From Anarhynchus alexandrinus (Eukaryota; Chordata; Aves; Charadriiformes; Charadriidae): a stretch of 64,000 bases of DNA. The stretch lies in the NCBI GenBank assembly GCA_008711295.1, contig VUYV01000180.1, positions 1,029,096 to 1,093,095 of the forward strand. The letters are read 5' to 3'. Made by a program: the position numbers and the translations under genes. Each line of letters starts with the position of its first letter. The stretch's first letter is position 1. Below are positions 10,100-24,796 of the stretch, piece after piece. The notes below the pieces were generated by a model that saw only the letters and a program-made list of their open reading frames with translations, did no database searches and had not been told where the DNA came from.

Positions 10100-13000
10100 T
10101 ACACTTCATGGCATGTTAAAGTGTTAACGCACATAGTAATATTTGAGGCTCACTCAAAGACAGTCGTAGTGTGTGATCTCCTCTGTGTTGCCAGTTAGAC
10201 AGTAATGAATAACTTTTCTGAAGAATAGGTGTGATCACAGCGACTAGTCTGGTAAGTGCGTGCACGTTTGCGTGGAGTTGCGCTATTGCTTGGTGGCTCT
10301 GGTGAAAAATGGGCCACTAAAGTAGCACTGCTTAGGAAAGATGCTCAATCTGATCATGAGAAATCCCTTTGCAAATCGATGTACAAGACCAAAGACAATA
10401 CCAGGTGTGTTTTATGTTCAAAAATTGTTGGTTTTTTTTTTTTTCAAAACAGATGTTCTCAGTTTTTTTTATCAGTGCCCAAAATTGTGTTTTGGTGTAT
10501 CAAAAACAGTAATTAAAAAAATCCAGTTCTTGTGCACAGTGAAGGGCAATACACCCTGGAAAAAGGTACATTAGAGGTTAACAGTGGGGAAATACTTTTC
10601 AAAATGAACCTCTTTGATACTATGGTAGGTTTTTTGTTTGTTTTCAAATCCAGATTTGCCTGTCTCGGTTAAATAAAATTTATTTAAAGAGTGTGTTTTT
10701 TATGTCAGTAAATCAATCACAGAAATAATTAAGAGAGAGAAAAACCCAACCCGAGCCCCAGACCTAAGCCCCCACCTCTGCTGGTAACATCTACATTGTG
10801 GAAGGGTAATGCAATAGCTTGATTCCATAGATTAGGAATGATTCAGGGGTTTGTTTACATTATTTGTCAATCTCTTCAGCATCCTAGAGGAGAACACTTC
10901 CTTCCTGGCAGATGGCAGCCCCAGGGCCATGCACCTGCCATTACAAGCACTACGCACTAGTAATCTACCCCAGCATCGCTGTTGACAAGAGGCTAATGAT
11001 TGGAGACTGTCTGCCTGACAGCCTAAACAAAGTAGGAACATATTTGTCCTTCAGCGAGGGTCTGAGAGATCTTAAGAAGGACAATCAGGGCGGTATACTG
11101 AAGAATTAGAATGGAATTTAATTTAGAGGTCTTTGGTAGCGTTTGCGGTGCGAGCCACTTTTAAGATAATGATGCTGCAGAAAGCGCATGTCTCAAAGAA
11201 GGGATTTTCTCTTTCTCTGGTGGAGCAATAGCCGACTTTATATTTAATAGCTCCGTGTCGATGGGAGGAAGGCTTGGGTGATTTAGCTGGCCGTGCCACC
11301 GTCCTCTGCAGCAGCATCTGCCCTGGCTGGACGCGGGGGGTGGGACGTACTGGCGCAGGGCTCTCTCTTGGGCTGCTAAATGGGGCCAAAGCGGCGTTAG
11401 AAGGTCAGAATGGCTCTTTAATTGGTTATGAGCGGTGTGTTTGGTGCTTGCATAACGCATTCCGGTTTCAATCATTTGATTTGTAATATTATATGTTTTT
11501 ATTATGTCGTTAGACCAGGATCTCTTATTTTATCTTTTGTTCATTTCTCTTAATGTGTTTACCTGTGTTTGCTTTTCTTGTTTGAAATGAGTGGGCGCGA
11601 CGTTTCTGGGGGACGCTACCCAAGGCGAGGGTATCTTTGAAGTAGGCCAGGATGTTCTTTGCTAAATTTAAAAACTACCCAAATATTACCCAGAGTTTGT
11701 GGAGTATTAAGCAGGATTACATGACGCACGGATTAGACATTGTTGAGCAGCTTGTTTTTGTTTGAAGGGGTCAGAAATGGAGGCACTGGGGCTTTACTGT
11801 AATGCCAAAATAGCAAACTTGCTGATAGCAGAAACAGTAGAGCACACTGGAGAATTTTCCAAACTTTTCCAAGTGATGCTTTAGTAAAATTTGTTTGACA
11901 TGTACCGTGATGATGAGTGTAAGGTATGAAACTCATTGTTTCAATTGATCTCAATTTCCAAATCTGTTTCACAGACAGTTTAAAGTAGACTGAGAAGAAC
12001 ACTGTAAGTGTGACTTGAGGCAGAGGACTTTGCTTCTCTTCAGTCAAAGACAAATCAATAAATCATTCCAGTAACAGTGGGAAAATCATGTCAATGAAAT
12101 AAGATCTAAGCCCTTTTAGATTTGTCCTCCAAGGCAGTATATTATTTAAAAACAGTGTTTAAGACAGTCCTAATGTCCAGTTTAACACCTCATTAAATTG
12201 AGTAGCATTGCCAAACTAATGTATGGAATGAGAATTCGGAAGACTATTTTTTTTTTTTCCTTTGGATCTAGGCTTTTGCTTACCAGAAGCCACAAGACTG
12301 ATTGAATCAGACATATGACAGTCTTTTGGGAGAGAGTTATGCTTAACTCTTCTGTAGGAGACAGAGTGGTGTTGAACAGTTGCTCAAGAACAAGAAAACA
12401 ATAACGGTGCTGGCTTAGTCTGCCTTCACTGATACCGATGACTCTCTAGTCTGTTACTTACAATAACTGGTAATGCTACATTTTAGCATTATTTAAAAGA
12501 GACAATAACAGAATTGACAAATGGATGCAAACCTCATCAGTTTTCAAGTTAATACAAAACCCCTTTACATCACCAAGTTGACTACTGTGGTCTCTCCAGT
12601 GCTTGAATTACTGAGAAGTTATGGTGCAGATTTCTTCAGTAGTCTTTACCAGTTTCTCTGATACTGATTATTTATTATTTTTTTTAAAAAAAAAAAACCC
12701 TCCAGTGAATAGTCTTAGTTTACTTTTAAAGGCAGACCAAATGTTAGGTGACTTGTCTAACCAAAATTTTCACTGATACACAAAAAAGACTTCTTGCAAG
12801 GGAATTATGAGGTTTGGATCTGGAAGTACAGGTAAAATTCTTCTGTAAGGCAATTACACTCCGTTGTGTTGTAACATCATTCCTTTTAACAACGTAAACG
12901 TTTGGAAAAGTTTATAGGAGGGTGGTCTTGCATCTTTTACAACAGGTTTCAGTCCTGAGCAATTATTTCTGCCAAAATTAATGAAATATAGCTATAATAA

Positions 13001-15050
13001 TACTATCTCTTTAACATAAGAGAAAGAAAAGTAATGCATTTTTTTTGGTAACAATCTTGTACAGAAACTATTGATAAAGGCTTGTGATGGTGATTAATAT
13101 GAAAGTTGTTTGTGAACTATGAAAAGTCACTTTATAATAAAGTTATTTGCAACTAATTAGTTTTGATCTAGCATAAACCTTTGAACATTTATGTTTGATT
13201 TGGAATCAAACTTGCATAACAGTGCAAGGGTACATAATTCACTCAATGGGGAAGTTACAGAATTAGTGCTCATGACTTTAACAGTAGTTATAGAGAAATG
13301 GCTATGTGAGGGAGCGTTAGGTATAAACACGTATATATGATCCTGAGGCACAGAATACGTGAGAGGATTGGCCATGAATTTACGACCTCGTAATCCCAAT
13401 AGTCTAGCAGTTACTCTCACAAATACCAGTGAGAGATTCTAATGTGCACCAATGAGTGTTAGGATAACATTGTTTTCTTTTGAATATCTACAGAAAGGTA
13501 ACTTATTACACTGTTCTGTTTTAATCTTTAAATGTCAAATGAAAATCTTGTCAAGATAAGCTTTTAACTTTAACCATAACTGGTGTATTTTTAAATAAAT
13601 ACTAGATTGCGTGGGTTCTAAATAAATAAATTGGTAGTACTCAGTTGTTGAATGTTAGCCAATAGGATGATTTCCAGATACAAATGCACCAATGTATTTC
13701 AGCACTGTAAGTGATTTCTAGTCCAGGTCCTCTCAATTTTTTTCTGTTAGTACGAATGTTCAAGTGACAGTAAACTAAAAGCTTTGTAAGATATTGGTAA
13801 CATGAGATAGTCCATCTGTTAGTTAAAAAAAAAAGAAGTCAGAACTTGGTAGCAGTGAAATAGCTGGACTTTTTCGTTATTGATTTTTATTAGAATTAGA
13901 ATTCAGCCCTCAGGAAATAAATTGATGGACTCTTATTTTAATAAATGTATACTTGACTATGCTCGGAAGTGGAAACAACAGACTTGGATCGTGCAGCTTG
14001 AGTGAGCACAGTCGCACTGTTGCGCCTGAGTGCAGAGGGAGCTGGTCTGTGCTGTGAATGAGCTATGTGGGGTGTTTAGATACCGCGCTGCTGTGTGATG
14101 GAGTTGTTGCAAGAGGTCATTTAGAGAGTCTTCTGTGAGTCAGAATTATTCCCTGAGTCTTAAGCCTGCTTCATCAGTCACGAACTTGGGAAGCTTTAAC
14201 TTACCCTACTGGCCGTGTGGTTGCTATGTTGTCATATTAAGAAAAATACTGCAACTTTTTCTATTCCTCTCACTCCTCAATAGATGTTTTCCATTTTCTT
14301 TGTATTCGTAGATTGGCTGTTGCTGCTTTTACAAGATGATAACATTTCAACCATACTATTTTGAAAAACAAATTGAGAGTTATTTACATGATATTTTTGG
14401 TCATGTAGGCTCAGGCTTGTATTCTACTTGTATTTGCTTTGCCAAAGAATATTGTGTTGATTTTTACTAATAATTTCCATATTGTTATAGTGCAGCTTGC
14501 TCTGTTTCCTTAATTAAACATAGGAGAAGCAGAATGCCAATTTTTTTAATTTTTTTTTTTTTATTTAAAAAAAAAAAAAGAGGTGCTGGGACTTTAGAAC
14601 ATGTACCTGGGAAATAGTGAACTCTTTTGAGGACTGATGCGTAGGAGACAACTTTACACTCTCCACCCTGAGCAGAATGAAGTCTATACATCTTGTCCTT
14701 GGTCAGGTATCTTAACTCTGAAGATGTTCTTAGTATTTTCTGTTAGTTTGCTTTAGATCCCAGCCCCTTTGTCAGGCACTGATTTTTTCGCTTGTCTTCT
14801 TGAGTCATTTTCCCATATATTTTGTAAAGAGCAAAATGTATAGTTGGCTGAGCAGCCAACTCTTCATCATTCCACTCTGGAGGCAAAGTTCTATAAAGTT
14901 CTGCTGAAGATGGCAGAACAGTAGACAAACGAGTCTTTTGTTGAAACTGTATGTTAAGTTTCTTCTTTGCAGTCTTAGGTTTTTTTAATCATGTAAACCC
15001 ATTGTTTTATTGGACTGTGATGTGGGTTTGTCTTGCTCATTAGCATAGCT
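10100..15050. other. Intron segment, no gene seen
   Basis: AT-rich intron DNA. It contains two T-run-to-A-run switches able to fold on themselves (about 12670-12698 and 14541-14579) and short frames without family resemblance. The frames at 11123-11486 on both strands are shadows of a somewhat GC-richer patch. Confidence 0.7.
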
Positions 15051-15058
15051 ATGGTTTT

Positions 15059-15079
15059 TGTGTGTGTGTGTGTGTGTGT
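15059..15079 (+). repeat. (TG)n microsatellite
   Basis: About ten uninterrupted TG dinucleotides in the intron. Confidence 0.9.
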
Positions 15080-18000
15080 ACCTGAGTAAGATCTCAATTT
15101 TGCTTCTGTAGTCGAAGAAACATTTCACATTTTGGTATGTGTCAAAATATTTTAACTCGTTATTTGCATCAGATACAAACAAAGCAAATTCTTACCTGGA
15201 AGAAGGGAATAAAGTGTATATGATATGTAAAAGCCTGTTGTCTCATCAGTTAAAAAAAGAACTGTACTAAAAAGAATTGTATTTGGCAATTGTCAGTTAA
15301 TCCAGGAGCAGGAAACACTTGTCCAAATTAATGATTTAATTTAGGAAAAATATTGGAAATAAGCGGTACCCATATTAGTACAGGTTATAGCATAATGGGG
15401 CTATGACTGTAACTGTCGGAGTGCACAGCATTGCCATCTGTCTTTTGAGTCTGAAATTCTGTTTTTTCATTGGATCAGATGCTACTGGAGTGGTTGTTGG
15501 TTTTTTTTTTTTTCCTAGTATGTGTGTTTGTCTTGGTGTATATGGTGACACCTTTCTTAAACTTCTCATCTGCTTCTGTGATGTGGTAACTTTTAATTTG
15601 TCAGACGTCTCCAGGGTTTTTCATAGCAGCCATGAGATATTAATTGGGAGGCTTGGAAACATTTCTCTTCTTTCTCATGGATTGTCTTAGGTCCCTTTTT
15701 GGGCCATTTGTGACCACATAATATCTTTCTGGAATAGTAATAATTAATTACTTCAATTATTTTTTTCAATGTACATTAATTAAAAATAGCTACTAGAAAT
15801 AAGGACCTCTGCTACAGTATAAAGTAGTCCGTGGACTGTAATTTGGGAAGCCGTGATGTGGAAGAACCAGTTATTTACAGCCTGTTCATGTTGGGTATAT
15901 TTTATATGTGTTGTATGGAAATAGTTACATGATTTTGCCCAAGTCTTATTCCTGCTCTATAAGAAAGTGTATCTGTGGCCTCTTGTCTCAAAAAATCTGT
16001 CTTTTTGTTGTTTTATTGGTTTTTTTTTTTTACTTGAGACTTTTTTGATGACAGTTGGAGAAGCTGAGGCATCGAAGTAGAAGACACTGTCAAAATTGTT
16101 GTGCCTTTTATTAGTGCCTCAGGTTGGTTGCTTTTTCCTCCTTGTAAACAGGCATCTTGTGATTGCTGCAGAAAAGTTTTGGTGGGATTGTTTAGCACAG
16201 ATAGGGTGGGATTATTTGCAAGCCGGGGGAGGATATTCCAGAGGAGGCCATTTATCTGTGTTTTTCCTAACAGGTTTTGTGGAATTCAGCCACGCTGGGC
16301 TCCTATTTTGGTCTGATGGACACAAGAGTATAACTAAAAGGCAGAAATATCTTTGTCTGAGGCCACAAGATGACCACAGGACCTCAAAATATTAGGGGAC
16401 TTTAATGTAGGTGTTTTGAGTGAAGCTGCTTAGTGCCTTCTGTGGTCCAGATTCCAGCTCAAGCATCTCCAGTATGTCCTAGGGGTCCATGTTCCTGTTT
16501 TAGATTTCTGGATGTAGGGTGGGTTGTTTTTTTTTCATCTAGCCAGCGTTCTTGTGCTTTATGTAGAACTGAGAGGTTTGGCCCAGTCTGTAGACACCTC
16601 ATTTGCATCTTATTAGGAGCCTACCTAAAGTCCTCTTGAAATTAGGATCTGGCTTCCATAAGTGGTTACTGGAAAGATACAGGTGCCTTTGAAGAAGCGG
16701 CTGGTCAAAACCAGGCTTGGAGATGATTGGCACAAACCTGTCTTCCCTGACTATAGAGGGAGCCTATAATGCTTGGCATAAATGGAACATCTAACTTCCA
16801 GAGGTCTGTGGCTTGTGAGATCAAACTTGCTGTGTGGAGTCTATTTTAAGCAGAAGGACTTGAAATGAGACGGATATTCATATGTGGATCAGCTGGCGTA
16901 GCTAAGTATTCCTGCCTGACCTGGACTGTACTCTAGTTAGTTGATGATGTATTGTACTTGTTCAGTAAATGTGAAATTAAAAGGGATTTGTGTTTTCTCT
17001 AGCTGTGCAGCTGCTGCGCTGTTGGCTGAATGCTTTTCAATATATTTCCTGGTCAATCACAATATGTGAAATATGCAATGGTATCAGGGCCTTAGCACTT
17101 GGAAGCAAATTTGGGCTTTAAAGGCGCAGATGCCTCGGGGAAAATACTGGTATTTTGCAAAGTATTTCTTCACACGCGTTGTCTGCAATCTTTCCTTTTC
17201 CATTCTTTGCAGAGCGTTCTTCTAGAACAGCATCGTAGCTTTATAAAGTCTCACCTACTGCACGGTATCCTACAGGCGGTGATAGTTCCTTCATGGGACC
17301 TCCTGAAGTGTTTGTCACACCTATTTGAGACGTCCAAAGCAGCTTTAAAGAGCTGGGATGCTGGCAATGGGAGAAAATACACGCAGGTCTTTATGTAGTG
17401 GGAAACCTCCCTGAACTCTAGGGGAATTCTCTGCTGAGCATCGTGGGATTACAGCTGAACTCTTAAGTGTCCCATCTTAGGTGGCAAACATGTTTTTTAA
17501 TCATCTGTTTTATAGAAACAGTCCCGGCAGCATAATACAATTTCAAAAAGATGACAGTCTCAGTTATATAGTTGTGTGGTCAGATAAGGCTGCTATAAGT
17601 AAAACATATTTTTCAAAAATGCTAAATAAGGTACCGGCTGACCTTGCTAAGAAAATTAAGTGTCATTGGTTGCTTATAAACATATTTACCCGGCAACAAA
17701 TCAGGGAAGCCATAAAACAAAACAAAACAAAGACACCTGTGTGAGAGCACTTGGGAGATGAGGAAAAAACAGAACTGGTAAAACAGTAGAGTACAGCTCT
17801 GTTTGTGTAAATATTTACTGAGAGCTCTTGTAATTACAGAAGAAAGTGATCTTGCTCTGGAGTTAGCAATATTGCACGTGAATGATGTGCATCACTTTAG
17901 TTCTACAGTGAACTATTGTATGGGGATGATCCCAGGCGCATCCAGTGGATCTGGGAACAATCTCATTTATTCAGTACAATCTGTTTCTTGCTTGAGAAAG

Positions 18001-21000
18001 AAAGTAAAGTATGAGTAAGACAGAGGAGGTAATTATTCTGTATGCTTTCTGCTATCACGAGTTATTTTATGACCAACTTATTGGTGTTCTCAGAAGATAA
18101 ACTTTAACCATCAAAATTACTTTTCTAAACAGTTTACTAAGCTTTTTGCCCCTGCTTTCAAACGGAGTATCAGTTAGCCCCCAGGAGTGAGATGTGGATG
18201 ATATTTATGATGCCCATGTGACAAAAATGCATCCTCTCCTTTCATGTCTCAACATAACACTAGCTTCTGTATGCAATACAATCCATATCAGCTTCGGAAA
18301 GAAATGCTAATTCATCTCGAGGTTAAATTCCGAGCAGGAAGTTACACGTGCCCCTGTTTGTTTTAAAAATGCAACATAAAAATGTTGTGTTTATTTTTCC
18401 AGCATTTCTCAGGAATGTATTTGATGCAAGGGAGAACACAAACCAGTTTGTAAATGAGAAATCTACAAATAACGTGCTCTGAGACCTGGTTTTGCTTTGA
18501 TTACTAGGGCGTTTGTCTGTTTATCGAAGGAATAGTAGGAGATGTCTGCTGGGGGATTGTGTTAGAGGAACAGTGGCTGTTTTCAAGGAGACTTTAGTGG
18601 AGTGCTGTAGAGTGAAAAGTATTAAGGCTCAAGCGGGCGAAGGTGTTGAAATCATTAGGGACAGGGCACCTCGCTAAATTTGTGAATCTGGCTTTCAGAC
18701 AGCATCCACGGTGCCAAGCATAGCTGTGGGTTGCAAGCCTACAGTCCCAAGGAAGTTAATGAGAGCTGGGCTCATGGTTAACGAGCTGGCTAGGAGTACT
18801 TTTCTAAACGTTATCTGGAGAGATGATCATAGCCCCATTGTGTCCCTGAGCAAAGGGTAAAACGTTTTGATCGTTCTCTGTGGAGGTTTTCTAAAGTATT
18901 TGCTTAAACTGAACTCTTTTGGTTCTGGGCGGGATCTGTCACCCAAATCCCATGCCTGAACTGTGGGACAAGGACATTTGCCAGGCCCTGGGTTCATGGC
19001 GTGGACACTCCAGTCACCTTCTGACTGCATGGAAGGTGACAGACAAAGGCACAGGTTTGCATCATCTCCCAACCCCCATCCTGTCCCCTGATACTCATCT
19101 GGGGGGGAAACCCAGCCCCAGGCAGGGAGGGAGTCCCTGAGCACTGCAGTGGGTTCTCTGGTGGCTTCCCATAATAGTCTTGCTTATAGCTCAGGACTTC
19201 AGCGCTGTCAGCAGAGCCCACTTGCTTCGTTTCAGGTGTGGCCATAGTCATTTCTGAGTATCTTAAATTGTGACTGTTTTCTCTCTACCTAAATCTATTT
19301 CTAAGACTGAATTTATGTATTTTCATGTTGTGTCACACAGATTACCTTTAACAGATGGCACAGGGGTAAGGAGTATAGCTGAATACAGCAAGACACATAG
19401 ATTATTATAAAATAGCAACTGTAATACTCCAATGAGCAGAAATAGGTCTGTAAATGTTTTTCACCAGCGATAAGCTAAACTTGTAACGCAAACAGTCAGA
19501 AATAACGTTCCTGCAGAAATATTTTCAAGGCTTTAAAAAAAAAAATCACAAAAAATAGGTAGTTTCTCATTTTTGTTGCATCGTGTGTCTGTGACAGCGT
19601 GCTAAACCTGGCCATCACTGGTGGCTGGGTGTCCCAAGCAGAGTTAAGTACCAAGGTGTGTTGCAAAAGAAGTGCAGGAACGTGCTCGGGGGTGATGCAG
19701 TGAGGAGCAGCTTGCCCTGCTCCGAGGAGAGCCTGGTGGTTACCGCTTGAGCGGCAACTGGGAGCTGCGTCCCTAAGGCGTGATGAACTGGTCAGGCTGT
19801 GCTATGGTTTTAGGTCCTCCTCATCATGACAGGTTTGTAAGTGGTCTAGTAGTATGAGGAAGTTCACCTTTTAATAAGGTTGCGTTGTAATAGCTTTTTC
19901 TCACAAATTTAATCTTTCAAATTCTTTTTGCAGTGTTGTTTCCAAGCACTTTTCTGGAGTGTTTTTAGTTTTTTTTTTCTTTTTTTTTTNTGTTCTGACA
20001 GGAGCGATACCTTTGATAAGTCATAATCACAATTCTGTTCAGTCAATTTACTGTGGTTAGTAGAAAAATATATTGTGCCTATGTGCATGTACAGTGCCTG
20101 GAACTATAGGCTCCATTAATAGAGATTTCTAACAATAGCAATATAAAACCCCCAAAGTTTACAGAATAAAAAAGCTTTTAAAATAAGGAGACTCTGGCTT
20201 TATTCGTGGAAATATTTTACTTTATTTTGATCCAAGCATTTGTATATAGAAGCTTGAATTATTGTTTAAGTGGAATTCATAAAGGAAAAAGGTTAAAGGC
20301 TTAACCTGATTTGTGCTTCTGTATTAACAAATCTGAACTAGAAGAGGTAGTTTTAAAAGAACAGGGGTAATATTATGTGCAACAAGGTTAATAGCAGAAG
20401 TGAAAGATGTAGCTGTTTAATGACTCAGTAATGACACCTCAAAAGATACAAAATTGAGAGAGTAAACTGTTGTTATATTTTCCAAGCAATATTACACAAA
20501 ACACATCAGCTCATTCTTTCAGTGTGAGGGAAAAAAAAAAGCTAACTTGATCTTGTGGAGAAAAAACCCTTTAAATTTGGACAGAACAAACCTCAAAAAA
20601 AAAAACCCCAGAGGAAACCAAATCTTTGTGTAAATGTGGTTAAAATGAAAATAAATTGTCGGAGCTATCTGTGTCAAATATTGAGAACCTATTAGGAAAT
20701 TATGTAAAAAGAGAATACTTCTTTTTCTTTTTTNTTTTTGTCCTAAAGAACAGACTTTAAGTAAATTAATGACCTCTGTTGGGAAACACTGAACGTCTTT
20801 TTTTCTCTTCTTACAGAGAATTTCTTTTCCCTCCCTCTATACCGCAGTCCATCAGTTCAACTGATTTCCCATCAAAGTGTTAGAAACCTTTTCAGGTAAC
20901 ATATAGCCTAGTTTCTCTTCTCCCAAGAATCCTGCAGGAAGTGTTGGCCAGCTCTACAAGGCTTTTCATCCCAGTTTTGTGGGGCTGTATAGAAATGCTT

Positions 21001-24000
21001 GGGCACCATGTTTCTGAGCCTTTCTGTTGTCCTCGCAGGGAAACAGGAAATGTCCATGCGGGGGATTTGCAGTTCCTGTTGCTGCATCCCTCAATATCTA
21101 GAGTAAAGGAAGGACAACGTGATGATATATGGACTGTGAGTCTTAACTGTACATGGGAAGTAAGACTTTACTTTTATTGGGGGCATTAAGCTAACACGTG
21201 ACAGGTTCAGAACAAGCAGAAGGAAATAGTTCTTCTCACACCCTGTAGCTCAGGTGTGAAACTCCAGGCTACAGGGTACTAAAGGTTTCCATGAAGGGAG
21301 GTGTAGTGCAGGAGGTCCTTGACAGGTAAATCATTAGAGGCTAGATGAGAATTTGTGGCAGTATCTCCTTATGCTTGTCTTGGTTTTTATAGTCTTGCTT
21401 AAGCAGCTGCTTTTGACCCACTGTCCGAGAGAGGAACCTGGGTTCAAGAAGTCTTTAGCCTGCTTCAGTGCAGCTGGTTTGCGCTCTATTGCTCATTTCA
21501 CTCAATGGTTTTGAGGAGGTTAGGGCGGGGGTGGTGTCTTTTCATCACGGAACGTGAAGTCTGCAACTTCTCGCCTAGCTTCATATTGCCCTTACTCTAT
21601 TACTGACTAATTCACATTGACAACGGTGAGAACATGAAAGATGTCTAGAAAAGCACTGACAGAAATGGAAAATCATCCTTTAAAAATCTTTTTCTGGTGG
21701 TAGGGCACCACCAGATGCTCAGAGTTTTAGGTGAGGGTGTGACACAAGAGAAAGCAGTAGGGAAAAGATTGCCCTCCCGTGCACACCAGGTTGTTCCTCT
21801 TAGCCCTTCCTTGCTTTCTTTTACTCTCCTTTCACTCAAGTATCTCTTCTGTGAGAAGAAGCATCTCTCTGGATGTATCTCCTAATTTGAAAGTCCAAAA
21901 GCTGCAGTGGCCAGCTGGTTTAGTGTGTGACCATCCAGTCCGTTTAGATGCCAGGTTAGATGCATAAAGGAATGTAATGCCAGAGGTGTTTCAGTGTCCT
22001 TGGTAAGCAGTCTGAAAGTCAGTTTGCAAAACAGGTGGGTAGTTGACTGTGAAAGTTGAGGAGAGCCTTGTGTTTTAAAACATGCTGCTCTCTGGAAGAT
22101 AAATGTCTTCCTCTAGGATGGAGGAATGCTCCAGTCTCTGTAAAGACTTTGTAAATCTGAAGCCTTTTTTGATATCGGGTGCCTAAGCCCTTTTGGCAGT
22201 GATGGAGGCAGGGATCAGTCTTTGAAAGAGTGCCTGGAAGAAGTGTTTCTGTTCCCTTGCCCACAATATTTATGTGGCTAGAGCACTTGCTTGGGACTGA
22301 CCAGCATCCAGTACTTCTTAGCTGAAAAAAACCCCTCATTCCTCTTTCCCCCCTCCCCATCCCGAGCGCATCTTACCCATATATTCTTTGGCAGAGTGCT
22401 CTTGTTCTTTCTTTACTGAAGCTGTTTTCATGGAGTAATTAGATATCCACTGTAATGGAAAGGGAGAGTGAACATGACTTCCCACAGCTTACATGAGTCC
22501 TTATCCCTGTTCCCATGAAGATTTAAATTTTTAATATGAATAATTCTTCGATTTAATCACAGGAAAAGATTGCTTTTTCTCCCAAGTGTGAGAGAGAAAA
22601 AGCATGCTTTTAAGCTCTTTGAGAGCACTCTAGCTTTGTGTGTTCAGGCACGTGGGTGGAGATAACCTAGTGGCTCAGAAGAAGCTATTGGACTTTGGTA
22701 TTGGCCATTGATATCTAGAATAGCAGTCAGGTTCTCACTTGTGGATCTAACCAGAAGTCTGATTAACCTCCCCCCACCCCGCCCCCCCGTTACCTGCCTG
22801 AAATGGGTCCACCAACATTGATGACATTTCAGTCAGCAGCTGTGTGAGAATATCAAGCTCTACTTGCGAGAGCTCTTCTTTCTTGTCAGACCTCGTTGCC
22901 CTTGTTAATGACTACTGAAGTGCCTTAGAAGAAGGAAAATATGCCTTTGATATCCCAGCTGAGCAAACTTCCTAGCAATTGCAAAAGTGTGTAAAGGAAC
23001 GTGGTCTCTGCTCCTAAAATGAATACCAAGTCATACACCTCACAGACTTGGAGACCTTTCATAACTCTTATTCATCTCGGCCTAAAGTGCAATAGGGCAG
23101 AAGAATTGTTGCTTAGGAGTGCCCATTTCTTCTCCCTGACTACAAGGAGCTAGAATGACTACCTCCTCGTAGGGTGAGTAGGTCAGGGATGTAGAGGTGC
23201 ACAGTAGGGGTGGCAGAAGTTAGCTGAGGATTGCCAAGTGTGTGCTCTAGGGGCAGACCTGCTAATTCAGTTGTTTTTATTGTGTCTCCGAAGATGGGAT
23301 TGGTAGGTAGCTCAGTGTATTAGTCACCAATCCCTTCCTCCCTCGCCCTTCATCACTGGTAAGGTGAGCGTGTTGTTTTGCAAAAGTTCTGTTTCTTAAG
23401 AAACTTCCCGCCTCACTTAGTGTGCAAAGTGTTTGCGTGTTGCTGTCAGTCTGTGCTCACTCCTTGGGGTGGTGGAAGGAGCAGTAAAAATCTAGCCAGC
23501 TGCCTAATTGAGGCCACGTTTGCAGCGTTGGGTTTTGAATCCGCTCTGATAAAGGAGCGGTGTGATGGTTGTAAGGTGGGAGGCAATTCCAGTTGCATGA
23601 TAATGGTCATCAACCAAGAACGTGACTTCTTGTTCCACGATGGTTAAATCCCGTGTGTGTGAACTGTCGAGTGGCTCTTTGGTGGGCTGCCACAGACTCA
23701 AATTTTCAGTGGCAAATTTTCTATATAGTTTCCACAGCTGCTTCTCTCTGTGTGTTTCTGTCCCTCTTACAAACTCCCAATGGAAGGCCAAAAGGACTAG
23801 ACATTTCTTTTTTTTTTTTTTCCCAGCATTTTGTTTGCTTTGAGAAAGCAGCTTGATTTTTTGTTACATTTCTTGTAATGTTTTTCAATGGTTGTATACC
23901 CAACTTGCGAGGGAGAGGATAAAATAAATTAGACAAAAAACCTCAACATCTGAAATTTGTTCAGTTATCTGCAATCATGGGATTAAATCACGTCTATACA

Positions 24001-24777
24001 AACTTGTTTAATAGTACACAGTGGCTGTAGCTCTGAAATTAAGACATATAATAGCAACTGTATTAAATTAATCCTGGAAAAATGAGCATGTCTAGTTTCT
24101 TAATTTTAAATTTGAAGTGCCTATTTTTATTATAATTGATATGCGAAATGTGTTTCTGGACCAACACTTTAGCTATAAATTCATTATAATGACATTTGTA
24201 AGTTTAATCCTTTATTTTCCACATAATTACATTTTAATGTTTAGTTATTCATACTACAAAATCTATAAGAACCCTGACAAAATGATATTAAATGCAAATT
24301 ATATCAAATTCTGAAATCAACTAAGCATAGCCCTCATCATCATCTGTACTTCTACTGTAGACTCAGCTGCTTAAACTCAAGTGTGAGATTGTAGGTGCTA
24401 GTTGTGTAAATATATGGTATCAAATACAGATTACTTTGATTTTTAGTACCTTTGGATAAAAGTTGACACTCATTATAAATTGTGGGGATTTGTCCGTGCC
24501 ATCAGATGAACATTGTAGCCTTTTGTGTGGATGCTATGACCAAAAAAAACCCCAAAACCTGCAGGTGCTGACATGCAGCATCCTTTTCCAGGTAATCTAG
24601 TGTTTTGTTTCCCACTTTAGGAGATAATCTCTTTCCCCGTGGTCATTTTAATGCAATTCAGGATGTTATGGTTTTTAACTATTTGACATGAGTTGAAAGT
24701 ACTATAAAGCTCATTTTAATATAGATAACTCTAGCTGCAAAATCCCTACTTTAAAGAAATCCAGTGATTTTTTTTTT
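15080..24777. other. Intron segment, no gene seen
   Basis: Mostly unremarkable AT-rich intron DNA. Noted: ambiguous bases inside T runs (19990, 20734); a C-rich run on the + strand at 22769-22788 that could form a G-quadruplex on the minus strand; and somewhat GC-richer patches near 18.9-19.2 and 19.6-19.8 kb. Frames of 60-113 codons are scattered on both strands with no recognisable domains. Confidence 0.65.
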
Positions 24778-24796
24778 TATTATTATTATTATTATT
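24778..24796 (+). repeat. (ATT)n microsatellite
   Basis: Six ATT units following a T run in the intron. Confidence 0.85.
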
